This document shows positions 33,391-43,167 of a DNA stretch of 43,167 nt, one piece after another. Position 1 is the stretch's first letter; each line of letters begins with the position of its first letter. The stretch comes from Pseudomonas bohemica. GTDB taxonomy: Bacteria > Pseudomonadota > Gammaproteobacteria > Pseudomonadales > Pseudomonadaceae. A program made the translations under genes and the position numbers. The notes under the pieces are model-generated. The model was not told the DNA's origin, did no database searches, and saw only the letters and a list, made by a program, of their open reading frames with translations. Location: NCBI RefSeq assembly GCF_002934685.1, contig NZ_NKHL01000081.1, positions 1 through 43,167 of the forward strand, read 5' to 3'.

Positions 33391-36300
33391 ACCCGTCGAG
33401 ACTGTTCATCCAGCGTCCGGTCGCGACGATGCTGCTGATGCTGGCGGTGATGCTGGCCGGTATTTTCGCTTACCGCTTGCTGTCCACCTCGGCACTGCCG
33501 GAAGTCGACTACCCAACTATCCAGGTCAGTACGTTGTACCCGGGCGCCAGTTCCAGCGTCCTGGCTTCCGCCGTCACTGCGCCGCTGGAGCGTCAGTTGG
33601 GGCAGATGTCGGGCTTGTCGCAGATGTACTCGACAAGTTCGGCCGGCGCTTCGGTGATCACCCTGAAGTTCTCTCTGGACCTGTCCCTGGACGTCGCCGA
33701 GCAGGAAGTGCAGGCGGCCATTAACGCTGCCGACAGCCTGCTGCCCACTGACCTGCCGAACCCCCCCACTTACAAGAAGGTCAACCCGGCCGATACTGCC
33801 GTCCTGACCCTGGCGGCGACTTCAGACAGTTTGCCGCTGACCCGGGTGCAGGATCTTGTGAATACCCGCGTGGCGCTCAAACTCTCGCAGATTTCCGGCG
33901 TGGGCATGGTCAGCCTGGCTGGCGGTCAGCAGCCGGCGGTGAAGATCGAAGTCAATCCAACCAGTCTCGCCGCCCACGGCCTGACTCTGGAAGACGTCTA
34001 TGACAAGGTCAACGCCGCCAATGTGAATGGCTCCAAAGGCGGTTTCGATGGTCCCTCGCATTCCATCACCGTCGACGCCAACGACCAGTTGCGCGATGCG
34101 GTGGAGTACGGCGAACTGGTGCTGACCTACGAAAACGGCGCGGCCCTGCGTCTCAAGGATGTGGCGACCACCGCCGAGGCGCCTCAGGATCAGTACCTGC
34201 AAGCCACGGCCAACGGACAGCCGGCGATCGTCATTGCCGTGCAGCGCCAGCCCGGCGCGAACGTCATCGAAGTGGTGGACAGCATCAAGGCGAAACTGTC
34301 GACGTTGCAGACGGCATTACCCGACTCGGTCAAGCTGAGCGTGATCAGCGACCGTACGCAGACCATCCGCGCTTCCATCAAGGACGTGCAGATCGAATTG
34401 ATGCTGTCCATCGGCCTGGTGGTGCTGGTGACCTTCGCCTTTCTCGGCAACTTCACCGCCACGCTGATCCCCAGCCTGGCAGTGCCGCTGTCGCTGATCG
34501 GGACTTTCGGTGTGATGTACCTGGCGGGCTTCAGCGTGAACAACCTGACGCTGATGGCACTGACCATCGCCACCGGTTTCGTCATCGACGATGCCATCGT
34601 GGTCGTGGAGAACATATCCCGCCATCTGGAGGAGGGCGAAGAGCCGATGGCGGCGGCTTTCAAAGGCTCTCAGGAAATCGGCTTCACCATCATTTCGTTG
34701 ACCTTCTCGTTGATTGCCGTGCTTATCCCCTTACTGTTCATGGGCGACGTGGTCGGGCGACTGTTTCGAGAATTCGCCATCACGCTGGCGGTGGCGATTC
34801 TGGTGTCGATGGTCGTTTCCCTGACCCTCACGCCGATGCTCTGTGCCCACTTGTTGCGTCATGTGCCGGAGGACGGGAAGGGGCGTTTTGCCACATGGGG
34901 CGATCGCCAGTACCAAAAGGTGCTGAACGCTTATGATCGCGGCCTGACATGGGTACTGGATCACCAGCGTCTGACCCTGCTTGTGGCGGTCGCCACGGTG
35001 GCGCTGACCGGCTTGCTCTATCTGATCGTGCCCAAGGGGTTCTTCCCCACTCAGGACACAGGCTTGATCCAGGGTTACACCCGCGCTTCGCAAGATGTTT
35101 CGTTCAGCGAAATGGCGCGTCGACAGCAGGCCATGGTCGAGGTCGTGCGCCGGGACCCGGCCGTGGCATCGGTGTCGTCCACCATCGGTGTGGATGGCAA
35201 CAATAACTCGCTGAACAACGGTCGCGTGCAGATCGAGCTCAAGCCGTTCGAAGACCGTGACGACACTGCAACGCAGGTCATCACCCGCCTGGAACAATCC
35301 GCGAGCGGCGTGTCCGGTATACAGCTGAACCTGGTGTCGTCCCAGGACCTCACCGTCGACGACCAACTGACCCCTAGTCAGTATCAGTTCACGCTGGACG
35401 ATTCGGAAAGCGCCAACCTGTCCGCGCTGGTCCCCAGGTTGATGGAGAAATTGCAGCATCGCCCCGAGATGCGCGACGTCATCGACAACTTGCAAGACCA
35501 GGGCCTTGTGGCCTACGTCGAGCTGGATCGGGCGGCCGCCATGCGTTACGGCATCAGCGCCTCGGACGTCGACACCGCGTTGTACAACGCCTTCGGCCAG
35601 CGTCTGATTTCCACCATTTTCACCCAGTCCAACCAGTACCGCGTGGTGCTCCAGGTGCCGGGTCAGTTCCAGCAATCGCTGGCGTCCTTTGGCAACATCT
35701 ATCTGGCAGCGACGACGGGTACCACTGCGACATCGACCACGAGTAGCACGTCATCGAGCACGAGCAATTCGACAAGCACGTCCAATACCACCACGCCGGC
35801 GCAAATGGTGCGCCTGACTGACATCGCCAAGGTCGGCCAACGCACCGGTTCGCTCTCGCTCAGCCGCCTGGACCAGTTCCCGGCCGTGACCCTGTCGTTC
35901 AACCTGGCCGATGGTTATTCGCTGGAGCAGGCCCAACAGGCTATCAGCCAGGTCATGACCGAACTGGATGCGCCGAGTAGTATCACCCTGCGTTATCAGG
36001 GCGCCGCAGAGGCGTTCCAGGCCGCGACCGGCAATACGTTGTGGCTGATCCTCGCCGCGCTGGTGACGATGTACATCGTGCTTGGCATGCTTTATGAGAG
36101 CTTCATTCACCCGGTCACCATCCTCTCGACGTTGCCTTCGGCGGCCATCGGCGCGTTGCTGGCGCTGTTGCTGACCGGCACCGAGTTCAGTCTGATTGCG
36201 TTGATCGGCGTGATTCTGTTGATCGGCATCGTCAAGAAGAACGCGATCATGATGATCGACTTCGCGCTGGAAGGTCGTCAGCATCAGCGCCTCAATGCGC

Positions 36301-36563
36301 GCGACGCGATCCATCGGGCGGCACTGTTGCGGCTGCGGCCCATCTTGATGACCACGCTGGCGGCATTGTTCGGCGCCTTGCCGCTGATGCTCGCCACTGG
36401 CGCCGGTGCCGAGCTGCGTCGGCCATTGGGCCTGGTGATCGTTGGCGGGCTGTTGCTGAGCCAGGTGCTGACGCTGTTCACCACCCCGGTGATTTACCTG
36501 TTGTTCGATAGCCTGTCGGAACGCGCCAAGGCACGTCTGAACCGGGGCAGGGCCGAGGCATGA
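33387..36563 (+). CDS. muxB: RND efflux permease MuxB/MdtB
   Basis: The 1058-residue proton-driven pump subunit has [19 protein letters not shown] at the start, [22 protein letters not shown] in the porter domain, the TM4 relay [14 protein letters not shown], and [20 protein letters not shown] near the end. With MuxC it should form the heterotrimeric pump known for MdtBC. An unusual insert of 28 residues (about 776-803), 24 of them Ser or Thr, interrupts the second periplasmic loop just before [13 protein letters not shown]. It starts in the ATGA overlap with muxA and overlaps muxC by four bases. Confidence 0.95.
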   Translation: MNPSRLFIQRPVATMLLMLAVMLAGIFAYRLLSTSALPEVDYPTIQVSTLYPGASSSVLASAVTAPLERQLGQMSGLSQMYSTSSAGASVITLKFSLDLSLDVAEQEVQAAINAADSLLPTDLPNPPTYKKVNPADTAVLTLAATSDSLPLTRVQDLVNTRVALKLSQISGVGMVSLAGGQQPAVKIEVNPTSLAAHGLTLEDVYDKVNAANVNGSKGGFDGPSHSITVDANDQLRDAVEYGELVLTYENGAALRLKDVATTAEAPQDQYLQATANGQPAIVIAVQRQPGANVIEVVDSIKAKLSTLQTALPDSVKLSVISDRTQTIRASIKDVQIELMLSIGLVVLVTFAFLGNFTATLIPSLAVPLSLIGTFGVMYLAGFSVNNLTLMALTIATGFVIDDAIVVVENISRHLEEGEEPMAAAFKGSQEIGFTIISLTFSLIAVLIPLLFMGDVVGRLFREFAITLAVAILVSMVVSLTLTPMLCAHLLRHVPEDGKGRFATWGDRQYQKVLNAYDRGLTWVLDHQRLTLLVAVATVALTGLLYLIVPKGFFPTQDTGLIQGYTRASQDVSFSEMARRQQAMVEVVRRDPAVASVSSTIGVDGNNNSLNNGRVQIELKPFEDRDDTATQVITRLEQSASGVSGIQLNLVSSQDLTVDDQLTPSQYQFTLDDSESANLSALVPRLMEKLQHRPEMRDVIDNLQDQGLVAYVELDRAAAMRYGISASDVDTALYNAFGQRLISTIFTQSNQYRVVLQVPGQFQQSLASFGNIYLAATTGTTATSTTSSTSSSTSNSTSTSNTTTPAQMVRLTDIAKVGQRTGSLSLSRLDQFPAVTLSFNLADGYSLEQAQQAISQVMTELDAPSSITLRYQGAAEAFQAATGNTLWLILAALVTMYIVLGMLYESFIHPVTILSTLPSAAIGALLALLLTGTEFSLIALIGVILLIGIVKKNAIMMIDFALEGRQHQRLNARDAIHRAALLRLRPILMTTLAALFGALPLMLATGAGAELRRPLGLVIVGGLLLSQVLTLFTTPVIYLLFDSLSERAKARLNRGRAEA

Positions 36564-39500
36564 ACCTGTCGCGGCTGTTTATCCGGCGTCCGGTAGCGAC
36601 CTTGCTGCTCAGCCTGAGCATCACGCTGGCCGGCATCCTGGGTTATAAGCTGTTGCCCGTGGCGCCGCTGCCCCAGGTGGATTTTCCGACCATCATGGTC
36701 AGCGCCTCGCTGCCCGGTGCCAGTCCTGAAACCATGGCTGCCACGGTGGCCACGCCGCTGGAGCGCAGCCTGGGCCAGATCGCCGGCATCACCGAGATGA
36801 CGTCCACCAGCAGCCAGGGATCCACCACCCTGATCCTGCAATTTGAATTGGATCGCGACATCAACGGCGCCGCCCGCGACGTGCAGGCGGCCATCAACGC
36901 CTCGCGCAGTCTGTTGCCAAGTTCCATGCCGTCGCTGCCCACTTACCACAAGGCCAACCCGTCCGAGGCGCCGGTGTTGATGTTGGCGCTGACGTCTTCG
37001 ACGCGCAGCCCCGGCGAACTCTACGATTTGGCCTACAGCAAACTGCAGCAGAAAATCGCTCAGGTGAACGGCGTGGGCGAGGTGTCGGTACGTGGGGGCG
37101 CGTTACCGGCCGTGCGCATCGATGTTCAACCCAACCTGCTCAATCACGCGGGCATTTCGCTGGAGACTGTCCGAGAAGCGATCAACAACGCCACCAAAGC
37201 CAAGCCCAAAGGCATTCTGCAGGGCGAGGGGCAGAGTTGGGTGATCGACGGCAATGACCAGATCGACAAGGCCAGTGACTATCAGGACCTTGTGATTACC
37301 TACCAGAACGGCGCTGCCATACGTCTGCGGGATGTGGCCAATGTCTACGACTCGGTGGAGGACACCTTCGTCGGCGGCTACTACAACGGTCAACCCTCGG
37401 TGACTCTGGGCGTCACCCGCCAGGCGGGCGCCAACATGCTGCAGACCATCGACAGCATCAAGGCGCTGTTGCCTGAGTTGCAGCGGGAAATTCCGGGTGA
37501 TGTGCAACTGATCAGCGTCATCGACCGTGGCCCGACAGTGCGCTCGTCCCTGCACGACACTGAAGAGACGCTGCTGATCGCCACGTTGCTGGTGATCGCG
37601 GTGGTCTTCGTGTTCCTGCGCAACCTGCGTGCAACGTTGATTCCGGCGGTGGTGCTGCCAGTGTCGCTGATCGGCACTTGCTCGATCATGTACCTGCTGG
37701 GCTACAGCCTGGACAACCTGTCACTGATGGCGCTGATCATCTGCACCGGCTTCGTGGTGGACGATGCCATCGTCGTGCTGGAGAACATCGCCCGCTATCA
37801 GGAACAGGGCATGCGTCCGTTGCGGGCGGCACTGATGGGCACCCGCGAAGTGGGTTTCACGGTGCTGTCCATGACCTTGTCGCTGATTGCAGTGTTCATC
37901 CCCATCCTGCTGATGGGCAGTATCGTCGGTCGTCTGTTCCGCGAGTTCGCGGTGACCCTGAGCATTGCGCTGGGTCTGTCGATGATCGTCTCCCTGAGCC
38001 TGACGCCGGTGCTGTGCGTACTGCTTTTGCGTCAGCCCGCTCACGACGCCCGCGAGCCGCGTCTTTACCGGTGGATCGAGGCGGGGCTCGCCCGCATGCA
38101 GGGTGCCTATCTGACGGCGCTGGCCTGGGTCATGCGCCATCGTCTGCTGACCATGCTTAGCCTGCTGCTGACCGTAGCGCTCAACGTTTACCTCTACGCC
38201 ACGGTGCAGAAGGGTTTCTTCCCGGCTCAGGACACAGGCGTGCTGATGGGGGCCGTGCGCGCCGACCAGAACATTTCGTTCCAGGCGCTCAAGCCGCACC
38301 TGTTGCAGATCGCTCACGACCTGGCCGCCGATCCCGATGTCGAGGCAGTGATGTCGTCAACTGGTAGCGGCAGGGCAGGGTCGCGCAACACCGGTGACTT
38401 CTTCGTTCGGCTCAAGGACTACAAGCAGAGGACCAGCAGCGCCGCCGCAGTGGCCAACCGGCTGACCCGAGCGAACAACAAGGTAGCGGGCATCCAGGTA
38501 TTTCTCATGCCCGCCGAAGACATTCGTGTAGGCGGGCGTAGCGCCAACGCCACCTACCAGTTCAGCCTGCAGGCCGATGACCTGGACCTGCTCCGGGTGT
38601 GGGAGCCCAAGGTTGAGGCGGCGTTGCGCGCATTGCCGCAATTGACCGGGATCGACTCGGATTCGCAGACCGGGGGCCAGGAGCTCAAGCTGCACATCGA
38701 CCGCGCCGCCGCCGCGCGCCTGGGAGTGAGTGTCAGCGACATCGACAACCTGTTGAACAACGCCTACAGCCAACGGCAGGTCGCGACCCTGTACAAGACG
38801 CTTAACCAATACCATGTGGTGATGGGCCTGGACCCGGTGTACACCAGTGACTCGACGATGCTCGATCGCATGTACGTGATCAACGGCGACAACCAACAGG
38901 TGCCGCTGACCGCATTCGCTACCTTCAGCCCGGACAACGCACCGCTGGCCGTAGCCCACCAGGGACAGTCGGCCACCAGCACCATTGCCTTCAACCTTCA
39001 GGATGGCGTGTCCCTTGAGCAGGCCACCGCCGCCATCAACAACGCTGTCGACAAGGTCGGCCTGCCGCGTGACATCCAGTTCGGTTTCGCTGGCACCGCC
39101 CAGGCCTATGCAGCGCTGGCGGCGAGCATGCCGTGGCTGATCGCCGCGGCGTTGCTGGCGGTGTATATCGTGCTGGGGGTGTTGTACGAGAGCTATATCC
39201 ACCCGCTGACCATCCTGTCGACATTGCCCTCCGCAGGCGTAGGGGCGCTGCTGCTGCTCAAGGCGGTCAACATGCAGCTCACGGTGATCGCCCTGATCGG
39301 CATTCTGTTGCTGATCGGGATCGTCAAGAAAAACGCCATCATGATGATCGACTTCGCTCTGATGGCCGAGCGCGACCGTAAAGTGGCCCCCGAGCAGGCG
39401 ATCATCGAGGCCTGCCGCATGCGTTTCCGACCCATCATGATGACCACCCTGGCCGCCTTCTTCGGCGCCTTGCCCCTGGCCCTCGGCAGCGGCGGCGATG

Positions 39501-39667
39501 CGGACCTGCGCAAGCCTCTGGGCGTGGCCATCGCAGGTGGCCTGGTGCTGAGCCAATTATTGACGCTGTTCACCACGCCGGTGGTGTACCTCTATCTTGA
39601 CCGCCTGAGCCGTGTCTCGCGGCGTTTCTGGCACACGCGTATCCGCCGCGCCCATGTGCCCGGTTGA
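36560..39667 (+). CDS. muxC: RND efflux permease MuxC/MdtC
   Basis: The 1035-residue pump subunit opens with [20 protein letters not shown], carries [28 protein letters not shown], the proton-relay [14 protein letters not shown] in TM4, and the late [17 protein letters not shown] motif. In E. coli MdtBC the C subunit is thought to be the main substrate-translocating partner and B the proton-translocating one. Both aspartates are intact here. It ends 15 bases before opmB. The paralogous pump at 3381-6512 is of the same class but is encoded alone. Confidence 0.95.
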   Translation: MNLSRLFIRRPVATLLLSLSITLAGILGYKLLPVAPLPQVDFPTIMVSASLPGASPETMAATVATPLERSLGQIAGITEMTSTSSQGSTTLILQFELDRDINGAARDVQAAINASRSLLPSSMPSLPTYHKANPSEAPVLMLALTSSTRSPGELYDLAYSKLQQKIAQVNGVGEVSVRGGALPAVRIDVQPNLLNHAGISLETVREAINNATKAKPKGILQGEGQSWVIDGNDQIDKASDYQDLVITYQNGAAIRLRDVANVYDSVEDTFVGGYYNGQPSVTLGVTRQAGANMLQTIDSIKALLPELQREIPGDVQLISVIDRGPTVRSSLHDTEETLLIATLLVIAVVFVFLRNLRATLIPAVVLPVSLIGTCSIMYLLGYSLDNLSLMALIICTGFVVDDAIVVLENIARYQEQGMRPLRAALMGTREVGFTVLSMTLSLIAVFIPILLMGSIVGRLFREFAVTLSIALGLSMIVSLSLTPVLCVLLLRQPAHDAREPRLYRWIEAGLARMQGAYLTALAWVMRHRLLTMLSLLLTVALNVYLYATVQKGFFPAQDTGVLMGAVRADQNISFQALKPHLLQIAHDLAADPDVEAVMSSTGSGRAGSRNTGDFFVRLKDYKQRTSSAAAVANRLTRANNKVAGIQVFLMPAEDIRVGGRSANATYQFSLQADDLDLLRVWEPKVEAALRALPQLTGIDSDSQTGGQELKLHIDRAAAARLGVSVSDIDNLLNNAYSQRQVATLYKTLNQYHVVMGLDPVYTSDSTMLDRMYVINGDNQQVPLTAFATFSPDNAPLAVAHQGQSATSTIAFNLQDGVSLEQATAAINNAVDKVGLPRDIQFGFAGTAQAYAALAASMPWLIAAALLAVYIVLGVLYESYIHPLTILSTLPSAGVGALLLLKAVNMQLTVIALIGILLLIGIVKKNAIMMIDFALMAERDRKVAPEQAIIEACRMRFRPIMMTTLAAFFGALPLALGSGGDADLRKPLGVAIAGGLVLSQLLTLFTTPVVYLYLDRLSRVSRRFWHTRIRRAHVPG

Positions 39668-39682
39668 CTGAAGGTTGAATGA

Positions 39683-41107
39683 ATGAACGCTCTATTGCCG
39701 TCCCGCCTCTGCATCGCCGTGCTGCTGGCCTCCAGCCTTCTGGGAGGCTGTATGGTCGGGCCCGATTACCAGCGCCCGACTGCGCCGGTTTCCACCACGT
39801 TCAAGGAAGCCGAAGGGTGGAAAGCGGCGAACCCCCAGGACGAATTGCCCAAGGGCCCATGGTGGGAGCTGTACCAGGACCCGCAACTGAACGCGCTGGT
39901 AGCGCAGGTGCAACTCAATAACCAGAACGTGGCGCTCTACGCCGCCCAATATCTTCAGGCCCTGGCCCTGGTGCGTGAATCCCGCGCCGAGCTGTTGCCG
40001 ACCCTTAGCGGTACTGCGTCAAGCACCCGCAGCGAGACCGCCACCGGCTCTTCCTCCAGCGGCAGCAGTGGCGGCGGGATCAACAAACAACATTCGGCCA
40101 GCTTGAGCCTGAGCTGGGAAGCCGACATTTGGGGCAGGCTGCGGCGCACCGTGGAAGAGGACCGTGCCAGCGCCCAGGCCAGCGCAGCAGACTTGGCCAA
40201 CGCCACGCTCAGCGCGCAGTCGTCGCTGGCTCAGGACTACTTCCAGTTGCGCCTCCTCGATCAGCGTATCGCGCTGTACCGCGAAACCATTGCCGGTTAC
40301 GGCCGCTATCTGCAGATAATTCAGAACAAATACGACGAGCAGATCTCTTCGCGGGCCGATCTGGCCACCGGCAAGACCCAGCTGCAGAGCGCTCAGGCTT
40401 CGATGCTCGACCTGCAGTGGCAACGCGCGCAATACGAGCACGCCATCGCCCTGCTGATCGGCAAGGCACCGGCCGATTTCGCGCTGGCGAACGACGCGTC
40501 CTGGCGCTACCACATACCTGACGTGCCAGTGGGTGTGCCCAGCCGCCTGCTCGAACGCCGCCCGGATATCGCCGCGGCCGAACGTGAAATGGCCGCTGCC
40601 AACGCCGCTGTCGGCGTCGCCACCGCTGCGTACTACCCAGACCTGACCCTCAGCGCCAGCGGTGGCTATCAGAGCTCGGCCGTGAGCAACCTGTTCTCCT
40701 TGCCGAACCGCTTCTGGTCGATCGGACCCAGCCTGACCGGCACAATCCTCGACTTTGGCGCCACCCGCGCCAACGTAGAGCAGGCTCGCCATGCTTACGA
40801 CGCAGCGGTCGCGACCTATCGACAGACCGTACTCACCGGATTGGGCGAGGTCGAAGACTATCTGGTGGAGCTACGCACGCTGCAGCCTGAACTCCAAGCG
40901 CGGCGTAACGCTGCACAGTCAGCGGAAGATTCGGCGGCGGTCAGCCGTGATCAGTACGAAGCTGGTGTCATCGACTACCTCGACGTCGCTACCACTCAGG
41001 CCACCAGCCTCAACGAACGCCAGACCCTGCTCAGCCTGGTGGCCACGCAGTTGATCACCAGCGTTCAATTGCAAGCCGCACTGGGTGGATCCTGGACGGG
41101 CGAATAG
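39683..41107 (+). CDS. opmB: Outer-membrane efflux channel lipoprotein OpmB
   Basis: The 474-residue TolC-family channel is a lipoprotein (SSLLGGC, lipid Cys at about residue 23) with MVGPDYQRPT, the NodT-type start. Two outer-membrane efflux repeats follow (about 65-260 and 275-465), with the hallmark GVPSRLLERRPDIAAAEREMAAANAAVGVATAAYYPDLTL at the second repeat. A Ser/Gly-rich loop (SSSSGSSGGGINKQ) replaces part of the first strand region. It completes the muxABC pump and could also serve the channel-less RND system at the left of the window. Confidence 0.94.
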   Translation: MNALLPSRLCIAVLLASSLLGGCMVGPDYQRPTAPVSTTFKEAEGWKAANPQDELPKGPWWELYQDPQLNALVAQVQLNNQNVALYAAQYLQALALVRESRAELLPTLSGTASSTRSETATGSSSSGSSGGGINKQHSASLSLSWEADIWGRLRRTVEEDRASAQASAADLANATLSAQSSLAQDYFQLRLLDQRIALYRETIAGYGRYLQIIQNKYDEQISSRADLATGKTQLQSAQASMLDLQWQRAQYEHAIALLIGKAPADFALANDASWRYHIPDVPVGVPSRLLERRPDIAAAEREMAAANAAVGVATAAYYPDLTLSASGGYQSSAVSNLFSLPNRFWSIGPSLTGTILDFGATRANVEQARHAYDAAVATYRQTVLTGLGEVEDYLVELRTLQPELQARRNAAQSAEDSAAVSRDQYEAGVIDYLDVATTQATSLNERQTLLSLVATQLITSVQLQAALGGSWTGE

Positions 41108-41243
41108 GGGTGACCTGGCAGGGCCGGGCGCGCGGAGTTGGTGGGCAGGGCTAAATACTGAGAGTCCGGATCAAGGCCTGCACCGCCGCTCGCATTCGCT
41201 AATGCGAATCGATTTCTGAGTTGGCCGGAGGTTGTAGGAGCCT

Positions 41244-41501
41244 CAACTCCGCGCCCTTCAATTGGAAAACCAGGCTTGGCTCTGCCTCCAGGATAACGCC
41301 CGCCTCCTGGGCATCCCTCGATGAGCACGCCACCTGGAAACTCGACAGCGACCATCGCTGAGCGCGTGGCTCAACGCCAACGGCGAATGGACCAAGCAAA
41401 TTCTCATCAGCGAATCCGGCCTGATCGCCATGCTGGTTCATCACTACGTTCCCGAAAATCGTGCGTTGCGGCATTGGCTCACGCACGACGTATTACCGTA
41501 A
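41244..41501 (+). pseudogene. Frameshifted BRO-N (phage antirepressor-like) gene remnant
   Basis: Three short coding pieces are collinear with a BRO-N domain. Frame A at 41244-41318 reads LRALQLENQAWLCLQDNARL then LGIP. The next frame at 41320-41358 reads DEHATWKLDSDHR before a stop. Frame A resumes at about 41361 with WLNANGEWTKQILISESGLI, then MLVHHYVPENRALRHWLTHDVLP and a stop at 41499. The ESGL and RHWLTHDVLP blocks are characteristic of Bro-N proteins. Two compensating frameshifts and no intact start show decay. It lies in the 600-base gap after opmB, at the boundary to lower-GC DNA. Confidence 0.65.
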
Positions 41502-41708
41502 GGGTTCAGCGAAGTCACCTTACTTTTCCCCGTTCGATTTCGTACCTAACGAGTCAGCCAAGACGAAAGTCCCGGATGGCAGTAAACGTCTGAACATCGC
41601 GTCTTGCACGGCACTAACCTGTACACAATAATGTGGCAGCGCTTGATCAATGGCGGTAGCTGCCAGCAAGGCCGCCGGTCGTCTAGCAACCCACGGAAGA
41701 CATTCACT

Positions 41709-42380
41709 ATGGAAGTGACAATGCCTTCACTGCCTATCGGGCCCATCGCATCTGCACCTGAATGTCGCCCCCCTTCCAAGCGGAGCCATGTAGGTCGGAG
41801 TGTCAAGCTCATGCCCATGACCAAGAGCCACGCGCAAGAACTATGGCGCGCTGCTCAAAAGGCGGACGAGAGTTGGACATATCTCGGCTACGGCCCGTTC
41901 GGATCCTACGAGGACTTCGAAGCACATGTGGCTAGACTTGAAGGGCTTCTAGACCAGCCATTTTTTTCTGTTCTACTCTCCAATGGAAACATTAGCGGAT
42001 GGATTTCGTTTTGCGACATCGATACGGATAACGCCGCTCTTGAAATAGGCAGCATCTGGTTCTCACCAGAAATGCAGCGGACTCGACCCGCAACCGAGGC
42101 GATATACCTGCTTATTGACCACGCTTTTTCTATTGGCTTCAACAGAGTGGCTTGGCGGTGTAACGCGCTCAATATGCTCTCTCGAAATGCGGCGCTACGA
42201 CTAGGATTTTCCTTTGAGGGCATTTGGCGTCAAGCTCAAATTATCAAAGGCAGATGGCGCGATACAGCTTGGTATGCTCAATTTGCAGAAGAATGGCCAG
42301 CTAACAAGCTCCTTATTGAGCGGTGGCTGGCCGATGATAACTTCGACGCTAATGGCCGTCAGTACACCTCGCTACGGTGA
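41709..42380 (+). CDS. GNAT acetyltransferase (RimJ/RimL type)
   Basis: The 223-residue protein has an N-terminal extension of about 30 residues, then the RimJ/RimL-type GNAT fold: SWTYLGYGPFGSYEDF, ISGWISFCDIDTDNAALEIGSIWFSPEMQRTRPATEA, and NRVAWRCNALNMLSRNAALRLGFSFEGIWRQAQIIKGRWRDTAWYA. These correspond to the acetyl-CoA-binding and C-terminal motifs of the family. The substrate may be an amine or protein N-terminus. GGAAG about nine bases ahead of ATG 41709 supports the start; 41721 is an alternative. Codon use and GC are lower than in the muxABC genes, consistent with acquired DNA. Confidence 0.85.
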   Translation: MEVTMPSLPIGPIASAPECRPPSKRSHVGRSVKLMPMTKSHAQELWRAAQKADESWTYLGYGPFGSYEDFEAHVARLEGLLDQPFFSVLLSNGNISGWISFCDIDTDNAALEIGSIWFSPEMQRTRPATEAIYLLIDHAFSIGFNRVAWRCNALNMLSRNAALRLGFSFEGIWRQAQIIKGRWRDTAWYAQFAEEWPANKLLIERWLADDNFDANGRQYTSLR

Positions 42381-42447
42381 GAGGTGAGGCTAGCAGCCCG
42401 ACCAACATACCTTTTTACAACGATGCCTATGGCGATTGGGGGCCACT

Positions 42448-43080
42448 ATGCAGACTTCGCTGGATCACTTAGTCATCGTGGCGCCTACGTTGGTAGCGGG
42501 TGACCGCTTCGTCAGTCAGCGACTGGGTGTTGAGCTTCAACCAGGCGGTTGCCATCCGCTTATGGGAACCCATAACAAACTGCTGCGGCTAGGTACACAT
42601 TTCTATCTAGAAGTGATCGCTATTAACCCAGCGGCCCTGCCTCCAGACCGGCCTCGGTGGTTTGGCCTGGACGGGCTGCCAGACAACGTATCTCCTCGGC
42701 TAGCCCATTGGGTCGCTAAAACCGACACATTTAAAACGCTCAGCCCGGTGCTCGCAGAGGTCGTCGGCCAGGTGCAGACGATGAGCCGAGGGGAGCTGTG
42801 CTGGGATATTACAATTTTAGCGGACGGCAGACTGCCTTTGGAGGGGGCCGCACCCAGCCTGATTCACTGGGGACAGCCGGTGCACCCTGCGACGATGCTT
42901 GAAGATAAAGGCTGCTCATTGCAGGTGCTCGATATCTTTCATCCTTCGCCAGAGAGGATTAGCCACCTGCTTGACGCCATGAATTTTTCGGGGCCAGTTC
43001 GACTCCATAGGTGCGATAGCATTGAGGCGTCACGCTTGGTTTCCTATATCGAAACTCCAAGTGGCCTTAGGACTTTATAG
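42448..43080 (+). CDS. VOC/glyoxalase-like domain protein
   Basis: The 210-residue soluble protein begins TSLDHLVIVAPTLVAGDRFV and has GCHPLMGTHNKLLRLGTHFYLEVIAINP. This is the pattern of the glyoxalase-like (VOC superfamily) domain, where His at the first strand and Glu in YLEVIAI can bind metal. The second half is less conserved. The reaction is unknown. GGGGG six bases before ATG 42448 supports this start over an in-frame TTG at 42436. It follows the GNAT gene by 67 bases in the same orientation and shares its lower GC. Confidence 0.8.
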   Translation: MQTSLDHLVIVAPTLVAGDRFVSQRLGVELQPGGCHPLMGTHNKLLRLGTHFYLEVIAINPAALPPDRPRWFGLDGLPDNVSPRLAHWVAKTDTFKTLSPVLAEVVGQVQTMSRGELCWDITILADGRLPLEGAAPSLIHWGQPVHPATMLEDKGCSLQVLDIFHPSPERISHLLDAMNFSGPVRLHRCDSIEASRLVSYIETPSGLRTL

Positions 43081-43087
43081 GGCAAAC

Positions 43088-43167
43088 TGTAGTGGTCAAC
43101 TAATCCCGGACACGACGTTAAGTTTTTTCCTCGGCCCTCGCTGGAGCCAACCCATCGTTGAATTGAT
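43088..43167 (-). mobile_element. Probable end of an insertion sequence
   Basis: From TGTAGTGGTCAACT at 43088 the sequence looks like the terminal repeat of a Pseudomonas IS beginning with TG. On the minus strand an open frame enters from the right edge and ends at a TGA near 43100, reading GWLQRGPRKKLNVVSGIS, which would be a transposase C-terminus or end-proximal reading. Only about 80 bases are present, so family assignment (possibly IS3-like) is uncertain. Confidence 0.4.

Noticed and set aside
38357..39556. A 399-residue antisense open frame inside muxC
   Set aside because: It has the same shadow pattern, with low-complexity composition and no ribosome-binding site or family motif.
41321..41593. 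90-residue open frame after opmB
   Set aside because: It is in a different frame from the BRO-N pieces and gives no family-like sequence, whereas the BRO-N reading is collinear with a known domain.

Overview
The window reads as chromosomal DNA of a fluorescent-group Pseudomonas. The signs are high GC, densely packed genes, a cyoABCDE cytochrome bo3 operon, a MuxABC-OpmB type efflux operon, a CheV coupling protein, GNAT and GlxA-type regulators, and REP-like GTGAGCAAGCTCAC elements. Most of it looks like ordinary core genome. The accessory-looking parts are the chaperone-usher pilus cluster (7.9-14.5 kb) and the right edge (41.2-43.2 kb).

Layout. 1-1.3 kb: a tandem 90-bp REP-containing repeat, a DUF1810 protein, the zinc-ribbon protein YjdM and a REPIN-like inverted pair. 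1.3-7.7 kb (minus strand): a four-gene operon of adaptor, RND pump, response regulator and sensor kinase, with no outer-membrane channel. 7.9-14.5 kb: a small pilin-like gene with its own terminator, then pilin, chaperone, usher, second chaperone and tip adhesin. 14.6-17.8 kb: small conserved proteins, a DJ-1/AraC regulator, a GNAT and CheV. 17.8-20.1 kb: flavohemoglobin hmp, behind what looks like a complete NorR/FhpR-sigma54-IHF control region, followed by dsbB. 20.1-25.5 kb: cyoABCDE, with a 470-bp structured leader in front and a strong terminator behind. 25.6-32 kb: a GT2 glycosyltransferase with a hexapeptide acetyltransferase, a chemoreceptor, an unknown Cys/His protein, a PheC-like periplasmic protein and a DedA membrane protein. 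32.1-41.1 kb: muxABC-opmB, encoding a complete two-pump tripartite efflux system. 41.2-43.2 kb: a frameshifted BRO-N (phage antirepressor-like) remnant, a GNAT, a glyoxalase-like protein and what looks like the end of an insertion sequence, in visibly lower-GC DNA.

How the genes work together. hmp, dsbB and cyo form an aerobic respiration and redox neighbourhood: NO detoxification, periplasmic disulfide reoxidation into quinone, and quinol oxidation. The two RND systems are both of the MdtBC/Mux class but are built in complementary ways. The first has a dedicated two-component system and no outer-membrane channel. The second has its own channel and no adjacent regulator.

The observations most worth following up are the hmp promoter architecture, the uncharacterised Cys/His protein at 29.0-30.0 kb, the Ser/Thr-rich insert in MuxB, the decayed BRO-N gene beside the IS-like end, and the AT-rich palindrome repeat between hmp and dsbB. 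I did not find a CRISPR array, tRNA, rRNA or an obvious new multi-gene defence system.
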